From contig NC_066855.1 of assembly GCF_001640805.2 (NCBI RefSeq), positions 14,478,236 to 14,542,235 on the forward strand: DNA of 64,000 nucleotides, read 5' to 3'. Made by a program: the position numbers and the translations under genes. Position 1 is the stretch's first letter; every line of letters begins with the position of its first letter. The notes under the pieces are model-generated. The model was not told the origin of the DNA, made no database searches, and saw nothing but the letters and a program-made list of their open reading frames with translations. Below are positions 1-27,100 of the stretch, in pieces. This DNA is from Lates calcarifer (Eukaryota; Chordata; Actinopteri; Centropomidae).

Positions 1-3000
1 TTAGATTTATCTGGTGACTGTTTGGAGGGGCACAACCCCTAAGTTGGGTTTGATTTTAAATGCAGGACTTTTATATTTATAGGGCATTTCTACCTTTTTG
101 TATCAGTACTTTTACTTAACTAAAGGATCTGATCACTTCTTCCACCAGTGAGGCGAACGCTGGCCTGTAGCTTGTACTTTAAACCTTTTGAGTTTGCTCT
201 CAGACTCATAAATTCAGACAGGGCTGTGTTTTATGGACAGGTTTAATGACAAGATTAAGCGAGATATACATAATCTATTTTGACTGATACTAAATATCCT
301 AGTCTTGCCTGTACTCTTGGCTCTTTCGTGTGCAGACGCTGATAAATGTAGCTACAAAACTTAACATGGTGCCAAAAGGTATTATTTACCTAAGTGACAT
401 GAGAGACAAGGCCAACGACCTCTTCGAGAGGACTTTTTTGAGGTTGGCAGGCTTTCAATTGAAGGACCTGGCTTTTTTAAAAAAAGGACACTTGATGGCT
501 TCAGCAGTAACAGTGTGATGTAATGCAATCAGGAAATGTTTCCCATAAGCCACAGAGAAACACATCCATTCTCAGGATGAGTATTTTAAGGTTGGCTCAC
601 GGTTGAGGGCAGCGGGGCCCATGGCTCACAGAACGGGGGTTTTGAAATGGGATGATGAGGGGGGAAACTAGGGCCTGGAGGGGAGTGTGAGGGGAGTAGT
701 TGGTAGGTGTAGGGCTGCATTGGTTGTCTTGGGACTGAATGACCCTGAGAAACTCTGGTGATATTGGTGATAACTCTCGGTAGGATAAAGGAAATACTGA
801 CCCATGTAGTACTATTCAGAAAAGGATATCAGGAGAACACAGAGATGGTGTCTGATGTGTGTTTGAGTTATTAGGGATGGCAGCTTTGATGAGTGATACA
901 GCTCCGATGGAATGATTGAAGTCTGCGTTGTATGAAAGAGGGATTTAGAGCCTCAAGTGTCATGTAGCAGGGTGGTGGGAGGGCTTGTAAAGTGCTGGTA
1001 AGGGCGCAGAGGCGGAAGCTCAGTGTCTTTGGTGGGGGCCCCATGTAAAATAGAAGGTAGTGGAGAGAGGAGTCAGCTCGGTAAGATAAGTTGGCATGCT
1101 GTCCTGTTTATCGGAGGGATGTGAGGCGCAGAGCAAAGGCTCAGCCAGGAAGGAATGAGCAGAGTCATCGGGCTTCTGTAACACGACGCTCTGTCTTGAT
1201 TGCCCGTAGCAGCTGGGCAGCCACCGTATCTGTGCGAGCGTGTGCGTCTCCTCGCATGTGTGTGAATGCATAATTTTCTGTTGAAGCGAGGGCAGTTTGA
1301 GTGGGTATTAATACGTCTGATCAGAGGCTTTCAGTGTCACTGTCCATCCCGTCATGCTGATACCTCAGTCTGCCTCTGCATCTTTACATGTGTGAAGTCA
1401 GGAACTCTTCTCTTTTTGACAGCCTGTTACCAGCTTGTTTGTGTGTTTTGGCAAATAATGTTTTGTCTGTATTCTCTGTGTAGTGTTTACCTCTCAGAAA
1501 ATAAATTTAAATTAGTTTAAGACACATTATAGCACTTGGTGATTCTGAGAGGTTTTGGCTGTGTATTTAAGCAACTTTTCTTGGATCAATTTTCATGTTT
1601 GGTAAAGGCCATTTTATAGTTATGTTGTGTAGGGTTAGGCTAAAGTTAATTCTAAAACTTAGAATAATGTATGGTTTGCAAAATGTATATTAACATTGTT
1701 TCAATCCGGTACATACATGTGCCCTTTGAACCCATTTAAGTAAAAATTTACACACACGTTGTTCTTTTTTGATAACATTTTCAGGACAAGTGGTTGTAAA
1801 ATTGCATAATAGTAAACAACTATTACATATGGGGAGGCAGAGATTTTTTTTATTTTATATTATAGGGTCCTAGGAATGTTTGAACTATTTCAAAGCGTAT
1901 AACAAAGGTTAGAAAATCTAGTACATTATTCTGTCCCTGATAGCAGCAGCCTAACCTCAGCTGCTCCAGACGAAACTAACTGATCTCGACTCGGTTGCTA
2001 AACACATCAAAGGATGTAAGCGAATGCCACTTGGACCTTGTCGTGGGGCGTCTGCTGAGCTAATAAGAAATCTGATGTACACACGTAATGTCATGGTCTC
2101 TTTAGAACTGTGGGAAAGTGCAAGCTCTCGTCCGTCTAATGCGTCTCGTCCTTTTGTTACCATCTTGACACTTTTAAGTGCTTGCGGTGTAGCGAGGGTT
2201 GTCGGGTCAGAGATGTAGGGCGCAGGGGTGGAGGATAAGGAAGGAGTGAGGATGAGGGCTTTTGGACATAGATCAAAGCAACAAAGATCTGTCATCATTA
2301 CCAACACTTATGGGAACACATAAGTGGTTCCCAGCCACTTTGGCCTGTGACTCCCTTTAAACAAAGCTGTCTCTACATGTGGTTCCTCATCACAGATTTT
2401 ACACGTTGATGAGTTTTCAGCAGTTCCATTAAAAAACTGATTTCTAAAGTTTTGTGTTATGTAAATGATTATCTGAAGTCAGACGAGGTAAAACTAAATA
2501 TTTCATAAAAAAGTTAAGATTATAGAAAAGTTAAACATTTTTTACAACATTTTTCATCTTATTACTTGATTTGCTTGATTAATTTATCATCAGAAAATAT
2601 ATTGGCTCCTTAAATTGTCATTAAAAGGCATTCGCCATGTAAAAAATACCAATTGGTCAGACCAAAATAAAATTTAAAAAGGAAATAATTAATTTTTTTG
2701 ACTGTGGTGTCATTGGTATTTGTTGTTTTTAAGAAAATAAATGTATAATGCAGAAATTCACTGATAAATGCCCAGCAAAATATTGTAGGACAGACAAAAA
2801 CCTAAAAATGTTCAGTTTAAAATATCATGAGACAAAAAGAAGCAATGACTCTGGATTAGCTGAAGCCAATGACTAGAAAAAAATTGATTATTATGCAGTG
2901 AATTGTTCCAGCGCTAACACTTTACATTCCACATTAGGTCTTGTTTCATGAGGACCACATTTGAAAGAGTCATAAATGTTTGTTGTGTTTTCAAATCAAA

Positions 3001-3130
3001 TCAAAATAATAGGCTGAAAATGGTTTTGAGGGTCAAGGCTCGATGGTCAGCTGCAGCGGCTGCACCCGCACATATCTCAAACCTGTGGTTGGTAATGCAT
3101 TATGTTTGTCTTCTGTCCAGCTTCTTCTAG
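1..3130. other. upstream/5' region of the sodium channel gene, no coding exon recognised
   Basis: I see no exon with family similarity in this stretch. It is AT-rich DNA with short chance reading frames, including one of 62 codons at 330-518 that looks like nothing known. The first coding exon of the channel is preceded by a good acceptor (cttcttctag, ending at 3130), so at least one noncoding 5' exon and the promoter probably lie here or further upstream. I could not place either with confidence. Confidence 0.5.
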
Positions 3131-3169
3131 GGAAACCCTGGTGAGGCGGTATCCCTTCGCGATGCGAAG

Positions 3170-17351
<14,182 letters not shown>

Positions 17352-19710
17352 CAAACAGCACAAAATAACGATGTCCTCCCCCTCTTGTTTTTTTTTACCA
17401 GTCAAGGGAGTACTGTTAGTTAAGTCTCACTAATGATGCAGAATTTTCCACATTAGATGTAGAGGAGGTTACACAGTGCTAATGAATGTTTTTTGATAAT
17501 AAAATTTAACAGACAGTCCCTGTTTTTTCATGCAACATTTAAGTGTCTTTTTGGGTTTAAAGTGGAACTGGAGCACATGGCTTTCTTAGATAATAACCAT
17601 ATTGACATCAGCAAATAAAAACACTGTTAGTGCTGAATGGGAAGAACAGGTAAATAACTTAAAATAAAAAAATAAAAATCAGTATCACAATACATGACAA
17701 ATAACTGACAAAAATGAATATGCTCAAATAATCAGTTACCAGTCGTCTTTTCCCATTTCACCCTTCTTTTCTGTAATGTTTTTTTTTTGTTGTTGTTTAA
17801 TTGTAGAGTGAATTGTACTTAAACTGACATCTCCAAATTTAGGACACAGATATGATTACACTCACTGTCAGCCAATAAAAAACATCCTAGTATTTGTTGT
17901 TGTAGAGTGAAACATCACTGTGGACCAGAGTCTGTGATGTGACAGATATCTAGATATCTATCTTCATTTAGCTCAGTAATAACTTTGCTTTTGGTGTGGT
18001 TGTTACCAGAAAACCAAACCATGTGACCCAGTTTCCAACCAAAGAGCAACTTGAACATTATGTGACAAAACCTGAATTATCCTTTAGTAGGATTTTATGT
18101 TTTACATTTTATTTATGTTCATTTTGCTTCCTCTGATATGATGTGAATGCAACATTATAATTAACACTACCTAATTGTAAGAGCCACACTGACATTGTGC
18201 CATTAGCGCAGCTCTGAATCACCTCATTTATTTTCATTGATGAAAAATTAAACAGAACAACTTCCTTTTCCTGCTCACTTTAAGTCACTTTTATGTGGAA
18301 TCTCATCATGTGTGGGCTCTACATGCTAATTCTTTCAATTAGACACTAAATGGTTTTCTATGGTGGAATTAGTTTTGTATATATGTAAATTATTAGCCAA
18401 AAAAACGAGAGCATATCTAGATCAGATTTGTCCCAGTCTACCAGTGAAATCCTGATCTGTGTTAGTCATTATTAGTTAACAATAACATGGGCCAGCTAAT
18501 GCAGTTAACATCTGTCTCTGCCCAGTTTATATTGCACTATTTATATCCCTTCCAGGTCAAGTTAGAGCAGTTGACTGTGTAAGACTGAGAGACCTTCCTG
18601 TTTTCTAAGATGATTTCATCACTGATATATGCATGTCTTATAAATGTTTTGTCTACTTTTCCAATGTTTTTCCCCCTCAGTTATCAGACAATCTCAGAAC
18701 TCAAAGAAATTAGTCACTTGTTTCCTTTTGGTGGTTTTCCATATCAAGTATTCAGGTTTAAACAGCGGCTGTGACTCCAAACTTAACATGTGATGTTTAC
18801 ATTAACATGGTTGCATAACAGAATTACGTAAAGCTCCCTGTTCATTTCAGCTGTTTTCTATATGTCTCGATTAAATAGCAATAATTCTATCAATAATATA
18901 AGTACTATGGTACTTGCTGTACATTTTAAATGAAGTTTTTGCCTCAGGTTGGATCAAGTGCAGAGTTGGTCTTCTGACATGATCTTAAATGAATCTGAAT
19001 TTCTGAAACGCAGCACACACAGCTGAGTGTTGGTTTAGTTAAATACATCACTCTGAAGTTAAATAAAAATACTCCAGTTGTTGATGTGTAGATAACCACA
19101 CCTATTTACATATTAACATATCAAGTCTGTCCTCACATAGAAAGGTCGCTTCACTTGCTGTTGTGTAAGTCTTAACTGAATTTAAAATGTCTTACTCTGA
19201 ATATATACATGAATAACATAAGCACTTTTACAGTTTTCTGTTTGTTTTGTTTTTTTTTTACAGTAGACGATAGAAGATTGTCTCTTCTCTTGTTCATATG
19301 TAATGTGAGCACTGTTTCAACATCAACCCTGGAGGAAAAACAAAAATCACCAATGTTTCCTCTATGAGGGGTCTCTTTGTCTTATCCTGCTGCCGCAGCT
19401 TGGCAGTTATTCCTGTCAGAAGTCTGTAATGTGACCTGCAGCAATCCTATTTCAGATTGACATACTGCTGCACCACTTAGCTGTAGCCTCCCATGCTGGT
19501 ATAATCATATTCACAAGACAGTACCCTCCTTTTGTTTACATTTCTAATGGAGGGAAAGCCATACAAGGAGCTTTACTAGTACACCCACAGTCAGTGTTGC
19601 TTGTATATACATTTTTTTCTCTTTTCCTTCTGTATTGTATATTTATATCATTTTGTTATTGTAAAAATTGTAACTATATTGTTAGAATAAAGTACTTCTT
19701 GTAGGGACAA
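17352..19710 (+). other. scn4a: scn4a 3' untranslated region
   Basis: Noncoding sequence after the TAA stop. AATAAA signals occur at 17498-17503 and 19686-19691, so short and long 3' UTR forms are possible. No ORF or repeat family was recognised. Confidence 0.45.
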
Positions 19711-20589
19711 ATTAGACTGTGAACTTATATTGTCAGTCGTTGTTTTATGTTTCCTGTGACACTACACTAGTACGCTGAGGCCCTCTGGTGGTTGTACAAT
19801 GAACAGGCTACACTTCTGATAAACTCTCCATTTATCACGTTTTATTTTTACACTTGAGAGTAGACTTGTGAAATTGGAAGGCTATCGAGGGTGTAGAAAC
19901 TGTGTAAAATGTGTAAAATGTCAAATCATTTTGAAGGAAGAAGCTGGCAATATTCCGTATTTTTCTTGTTGACAAATCTGACTAGAATCAGTAATGTGTT
20001 TGTGTCTAATGTGTCTGCTTCTCAATACTTAGACTTCCCAACCCTAACTGTGGTCCTCAGGCCATTCCTATGTAAATCTAAATAAATAGAGATGTAAACC
20101 TTTAAAGCGGCTATAACCAATATTCTACAATGACTGTGTCAAATGATGGTGTTCAAAACAAAATTATTAACCTACAGAGTTATCAACAAAATCATTTTAA
20201 AGATGTGTATTAGCAGAGTACATGTCTTTGTATTTATCATTACTCCACCATGAAAAAGTAAAAACTTTGTCAGCATAAAAAGTATATTTAAAGTACATGG
20301 TGGTAACAGCTATTGATGTATAGGCGCATTTGTGTGACATAGTATATTCGTGGATGTGTGTCATGTCATTATGATACTTTTATCCAACTTGTGAACAAAA
20401 AAACTGAATCCTACTGAAAGGTGAATTTCATTTCATGGAGCAATATATATATATATTTTTTTCATTAATTCAAAGTTTATTTTACTTTTAAGTTTTAGGT
20501 AGAAACCTCGTTTACAACATACTAAAAAAACACATAAAAGATCATAAGCACCTGGAAACAAAGAAAAGAAGTAACATAAGGGGGTAAGA

Positions 20590-21246
20590 ACCACGGCTAT
20601 TGTTACCTAGACGCAACGTTACGTCGACGCAACGACTGACGTACGTTTTTTAACAGCTCAGAGCCGCCATATAACTTCTCTCGGAAACTCGTGTTTATAT
20701 AACCACAACAGCAAAGATATAATTTCACCCTGCCTTGCTGCTCCGGTCGTCTTTACAGAGCTTTATAGTGAGTGTCAGCCCACTGTTCATTCTCTTATTG
20801 TCGTTTTATGTCACAGGAGGCAGCTGTTTCCAGTGAAGAAAAGAAGTAGCAAATAGCAGACAGACAGAGACTAGCTGGTGGTGAACAAAATGGAGTATTT
20901 AGCAGCTGAGTAGCCAAACATTTACCCTGAGAGTTGGTAAAATAGAGTTAAACGAGAGTGATTATTGGACTTATGTTTGCCAGGTGGCCAAAAACACGAC
21001 TTCAAATGAAAGCTAACGTTGCTCCCTAGCGGCTGGATGTGTAAATAATGCTGGATCGTTTAGCTGTGACTTCTACAGTCAGTGAGGTGTGCACCAACTT
21101 TATGCTGTTTTTGATAATCCCTGTTATGCCTGCAGAGCTTATTCAGCTCAATGTTTGGAAACCTGGAGGAGCCCAGAGAGACCAGAGAGGCTGAATGGAC
21201 TGGCAGATTGTGGAGACCTGTATCTACCCCGTGTTTATCAGTGAAG
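20590..21246 (+). promoter_or_regulatory. CpG-rich promoter-like block with candidate first exons of an unidentified gene
   Basis: CpG density rises sharply between AT-rich flanks (for example gacgcaacgttacgtcgacg near 20610). A possible noncoding exon ends near 20767 before gtgagt. A second exon ends at 21246 before gtaggc. Two starts are open to that donor: ATG at 21195 (begins MDWQIVETCIYPVF, 17 codons) and ATG at 21151 (begins MFGNLEEPRETREAEW, 32 codons). Neither is recognised and no downstream exon was found. It may instead be a 5' noncoding exon of a longer cd79b transcript. Confidence 0.35.
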
Positions 21247-21828
21247 GTAGGCTGAACAACAGAAACACCTCTCTGTATAACACAATACAGCTCAGCAGCA
21301 CCTCACACTACACTTTCTGAAATTATCAGTCAGTTAAATCAAACAACACTATGGCCTTCATGGAGGAACAACTTATAGCAGGGCTTTTGTCTGCATCAGT
21401 TTTACCTAGGTCCTAGGTAGCCAACTGTGTGTATACTATATGTAAATTGTATGCACAGACTGCAAAGTGTCTGACTGGGAGTTTACTGGTGGTTTTGCAG
21501 TTCTTACCTGAAAAAAGGTGTCTATACATTGAAGTATCAATAGGTCTGATCACTGATTTCTGCTCTATACACTGCAGTTCACAGCTGGCTTACCCAGTTG
21601 CTATTTGCGCAAGTGTCCTCAAATTAAATAAGTAGTTCCTCTTACAAAGCGTCTGATTAATTTCCATATTTTTGTGGATGCATGCTATGCCTTGGCCTTT
21701 TACTGTCTTAAAGGGATGTGGGCGCAACTGTAGAGTTGCTCTGCAAATGTGTGTTGGTGATTTCTGGTTTTGCTGCCTGACAGAACAACTGACCTGCAAC
21801 AGTTTTCACCAGGGGACCCACAAATAAG

Positions 21829-22128
21829 TAGGGCTGCAGCTGAAGGCTATTTTCATTGTCAGCTGATTATTTTCTCAATATTTGGTCTATAGAACATTAG
21901 AAAACAGTGAAAAATGTCATAGTTTCCAAGAGTCCCAGATGACATTTTTATTGTGTTGTTTTGTCCATCCAACAGTATAAAAAGACAATGAAAAGCAGCA
22001 CATCTTCACATTTTAGCTGGAACCATAAAATGTTTGACATTTTGTCTTCAAAATCGATTAGAAAGATTAATCTATTGTCAAAGTAGTTGTCAATTTTTTG
22101 TCTGTTGACTAATTGTTGGAGCTCTACA
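21829..22128. mobile_element. fish interspersed MITE-like repeat
   Basis: The ends are imperfect inverted repeats (tagggctgcagctga at the left, gttggagctctac at the right). The interior (attattttctcaatatttggtctat; tgtcatagtttccaagagtccca) resembles a nonautonomous element common in teleost genomes. Similar left ends occur near 24614 and 26224. No coding capacity. Confidence 0.5.
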
Positions 22129-22129
22129 A

Positions 22130-24150
22130 ATAATAATACACACTTTGACTGCAGTGTTTGATAATTTTGTGTTTGCAGCCATTGCCACCAGTGCTTACAA
22201 AAAATTAAAAGATTAAAAATGAAATAATGTCAGCCCTAAGCTTGAGAGGTTTTCTGAGTCACCTTCATTAGCATTATTTTTTGACTAAGGCACCATGTTT
22301 CCTGTCAGCATTGAACTGCTGTTGGGTGCATCAGTTTATCTCCTGCTCACACACTGTGAAAACTTACTAAACTCCATACAGTAGATAAAAACTGGGCTGG
22401 TGGCGTGAGACGTTCAGCATATTTGCTTTGACAATTAGGGAAATGTGATCTGCTTGGCTGACCTGAAAGCTTCACTCTTGACTGCATGTGGATGTTGCAT
22501 AACAAAACTAAGAGTCCTCAGCCATGCTACCAGCTCTGTGTGGCTGCTCACAATGACAGTTTTTGACAACGTTTCGACCCGATAATGGTGCTAAATGTAG
22601 TCAGAGGATCATGAAAGTTATTACAGCTAATCATGATGCAGACATAAATGTCTGTGCCAAAGTTAATGACAATCCATCCCGTATTTGTTGAGATGCTTCA
22701 CTTACAAAAATTAATGGTGGCGCTAGGACACACTATCACAGGGGCACCTCAGAACATGGACTGTGCAGAATAGGTATCAATGTTGTTGAGACAAGCAAAT
22801 CCACTCAGACTTTTTGTATTTTTATGACCAGCTGCCAGAATCCGTATGCCTCAGCCCAGATGACCCAACCATCCCTCCCGTGTCAAAGACAAACAAGAAT
22901 GACTACAGGTCTACAGCTCAAACAAAAACCCATCTTTTTACACTCAAATGCACAAGATCTAGTCAGCTACTTCAGGCTCAATGCACATACACACACAAAA
23001 CAATAGTCCATATACTGCTTGTGTACTTCTTCGTGTGTTAAACTAAACAGTATCTGTGAAGTCGATACTAACAATAACCAACTGGACATGGCTGTCCTGA
23101 CTAAATTTCAATCATGAAAATATCAAATATCAAACAAATTTGTGAAATTAAAATAAGAAAACTATGTCCCCTACCAAAACACAACAATGTACTCCTTTTC
23201 TATGACAGCAGATTTAAACAGACCTGAACTTTGCGGAAGGGCGAAGAGGTTTGTCACAACAAAAATCAGTTTGTGAACAATGTGTCCAAATGACTCTTTC
23301 TGTCATACCAATTCAAATTTCCTCTTTTTCCACATTTACGGATCCATTAACGAGAGCGCGACAATAGGCATTTTCATTATTTTGTTTTATTTCCCACATA
23401 GAAGCTGTTCTCCCTACTCTAAAAGCTTTGATACAGACCAAAATGTGTTGGTTAGACAGACACAGCAAAATGGTCAAGTAGAGCAATGAATTCTGGCATT
23501 GAATGTCTGGTAACCTTTTCTCTTTCTCTGATCAGATATGTCCTGATTTTGAATAATAATTTTGCTAGTTTTACACTGTCTTATTTAGACCACATTCTTG
23601 TCAGGCGGCTTGTGTTTCAGCAATATTGAGAGTTTTGAGAACTTCAGGTTCTCTTAAATGTAAATAAAAAGTGTTTTGTAGAAAATAGGAAATCTAATGG
23701 AATCAGTTGTGGTATCGATACTGAAACTCAGATATTGTTTTGGCTCAAGTATCAAAACATGTCTAACAATACCAAGTCCTAGACCTGGTGATAATTTGGT
23801 ATCACATCAATGTTGTTATCCTACAAATTGTCTCAAAATTCTTCCTAAATGATCTTTGAAACCCCCTGATGTTCAGCTTTACCACGCTGTTTCATTTGTC
23901 CCTAAAAATGGAACCAGTGTGAATGAAATTCTACATGTTTTTAGGGTAAAAGTGTGGGCTGTTCAGAGTAATTTTGGTTCAGTGTTACAGAGCTCTTCCC
24001 CTTATTTGCCTGGCGTGAAAACATGCGTAATAACAGACAACACACCCACTGCTGCAGACACTTCTTCTCCCTCTTCACAACATTTTCATGACTGCAGAGC
24101 GATTTAGACACGTGTGGACATCAGCATTTGAAATATTTTTCTTCTGCATG
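22130..24150. other. intergenic, nothing recognised
   Basis: AT-rich sequence between the repeat and cd79b. Frames up to 83 codons (for example 23856-24107) have no family features and no convincing splice context. The cd79b promoter must lie in the distal part; no clear TATA box was seen. Confidence 0.4.
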
Positions 24151-24155
24151 TCATC

Positions 24156-27100
24156 ATGCGCTGGTTGCTGGCTGGATGCTGCGCCCTCGCTTTGATCAAT
24201 CTCTCAGGTAAATGAAAACTCTTACGATTTATTTAATCAGCAACTGAATAATGAATAATGAAATGATGCAAACGTTAGTTATAGTCTTGGTAGTAAATAT
24301 TAACATCAGTAAAATGCAGAATGTTTTTTACAGCAGTATAATTATCCACAACATTTCATAATGCTTTACACAGTAGTTTAATTGTAGTTTTATGTCTGTT
24401 TAACCACAGCTACACTGCATGCAAATGTTTTGCATGTTATTTTTGAGACCAGGGTACCATTACTTCCTGGCCATCTGGGGGGGAAAGAGGAAGTTGTTTT
24501 CTGAGACGAAGACTGTATAAAATTATTGTCTTGTTGATTAATTGATGCTGTCTTAGGTTATTTTGATATATATTCTATATGCATCAGTTGTTATTCTCCA
24601 CCATGTCAATTCTAGGGCTACAGTTAACAATTATTTTCATCATCAATAGCTTTTCCTCTGTGAGCAGAACTTTTCTGCTTTTCTCTGTTTTTATATCCTT
24701 GTAAATTTAAAGTGTTTGGGATTTTTTTCCTGTTGGTCATACAAAACAAGTCACCCTGAGCACTGCCAACTTTTTCTTTCACAATTTTCTTGCATTTTAT
24801 AGACTAAATTATGGAGGCCCATTTCTGCCAATGTGTTGAAAAAAAAGAAAATCTCAAAAAATAACTTAGCTCAGAATAATGAGAAACTTTCTCATAATAT
24901 TGACTCAGTTTCTCAAAATAATGAGAATCTAATACCAAGTCATTATTTTTTTCCTTTTTTAAAAATATTACTTACAGTATTTTTTTTCATCACGTGGATG
25001 GAAATGGGCTCTCATGAATGAATAATTAAGTGAATTTCTTTTTTTCTTTTTTTTTAATCACATATAAATTGGAAACACGTAAGTCTTTGCATACAGCTCT
25101 AACACAGACATCAGTTGAGTACATATGACATTTGGATTCGAGCATGTAGCCCTGAACATAAATATTAACTAAAAATGTCAATGTTCTGTGTTACTCTATC
25201 AACCATTACATCATATTTTACCTTACTATTTACTTTAAGTGCATCTCTGTTTAAGTAGAACTCTGGACATGGTAATTTTCTATCCCACCCACATCTATTA
25301 AAGTATATAGCTCTTCTTAGGCCAGCACTCCAGGGAGAAAATACAGCTGAATTACCTTCATATATGTTTCATCTAAATAGATTTTAAGTAACTGCTGTCG
25401 TAACTGTGTCACAATTTCCCTTTATCTTCTTTTCTCTGTTCAGCGGCCAAACACACTGAATTGCAGATCATCCAGAAGCCCCGGTTCTATGGTTTAAAAA
25501 CCAACCGCATGGCGGGAATACACTGTTCCATAAATCAACCCTTCCGGTCCCAGCCAGTGACTGTGGACTGGTACAAAGCTGATACACACATGAGGCACAA
25601 CATTGCAGAGGTAAAGGGAGAAAGGATTAAACTTCAAAACATTAATTACACCCAAAACGCCTCTCTCTACATATATAAAACACAAGTAGAGGACAGTGGA
25701 GTGTACTTCTGCAAGTTCAACAATACATGGGGACCTGGAACTCAACTTATAGTTATCCGTAAGTATCTGGGACAACATACCGTCTCAGTCAGACCTATAA
25801 ACACACAATGCCTTGTTATGTTAGAAATCTGTACCAGTTTACTTTTTGACAACACACAGCTGACGCCCATCTTTCCTCTCACAGGGTCCATTGACCCTTT
25901 AACGGCACAGTACAGGACCAATATGAAAGACGGTCTCATCATCTTCCAGGCTCTTCTGTTGGCTGTGTGTATTGCTGCTATAATGCTACGCAAACAAAAA
26001 CTGGTGAGGAACACAATGAACAAAACACCAAATATGTGCTTTACCAAACTATGCTGGTATGTTTAGTATAGCTCTAGATAAAGTAGAGCAGAGATTGTGA
26101 ATAACAATTTTCATATTCACTGTGTCACAATAAATTAAACATCAAGGAAGAAGTACATGAAGTACATGACAACAGGCCAATAATTTAATTTGGGTAGTGG
26201 TTTGTGTGCTTGGGTTTTCAGTAGGGCTCCAGCTAACCGATATTTTTATTGATCTGTCTATGATATTTTCAATTTATCAGGTTATCTTTGATAAGTTTCC
26301 AGAGATCAAGGCAACCCAAATATAGCCACTTTACTGCTTTATAAAATGTAGAAAGCAAGTCAATCATCTCATTTCAGAGGACAGACACAGTGAATATTCA
26401 ACATTTTGACTTGATGAATAGCTTTAAAATACTCATCAAAAATCCAGATTGTTTTTAGGTAAACTGTAGATTGAGTAGAGTTGCAACAGAAGATGAATCT
26501 GCAACTATCTTGATAATCATTTTTTTAGTTTTTATTTTTTTAATTCTCAAATGTGGTGATTTGGAGCTTTTCTCCATTATATATGATAGTAAACTGTAGA
26601 TAACATGAACTCATGAGATTGTATATAAATGGCACACCACTTTCAGGACATTTTGAGTGTCATTTTTATGTATTTCCCTAGCTCCTTACGTGCCATTTAT
26701 CTTTATGTCATTTGGAGATACTAGGCTTGAATAGACTGTCTTTGGGTTTTGGACTGTTGGTCAAAAAAAAAGACATTTGACTGCAGGAATTTTCTGATGT
26801 TATAGTTCTCTCCTTTTAAAAGGATGTTTCTTGTAGTGCCCTCCTTCCAGGATTGGGGTTAGGGCTTATGCAAGGTTGTGACTATGAGGGGCAGAGATCA
26901 GGGTTAGGGTTAGTGTTAGGTTAAGCATTTCGTAAGATAAGTGGTTGGTTAGGGCTCAAGTTTGGTTCAGATTTACAGTACTGTGCAGAAGTTTAAGGCA
27001 CTAAAACCCGCCTTTAAAACAGCTCCAGTCCTCCTCAGTACACCTGTACTTAGGTAGTTTGTTCCAGCATCTTGGAGAAGCTGCCTCAGTTCCTCTGTGG

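Noticed and set aside
330..518. 62-codon frame upstream of scn4a
   Set aside because: No family similarity, no splice context and AT-rich composition; best explained as chance.
24148..24207. ATG at 24148 as the cd79b start
   Set aside because: Its frame lacks a signal peptide and does not join the Ig exon; the ATG at 24156 does both.
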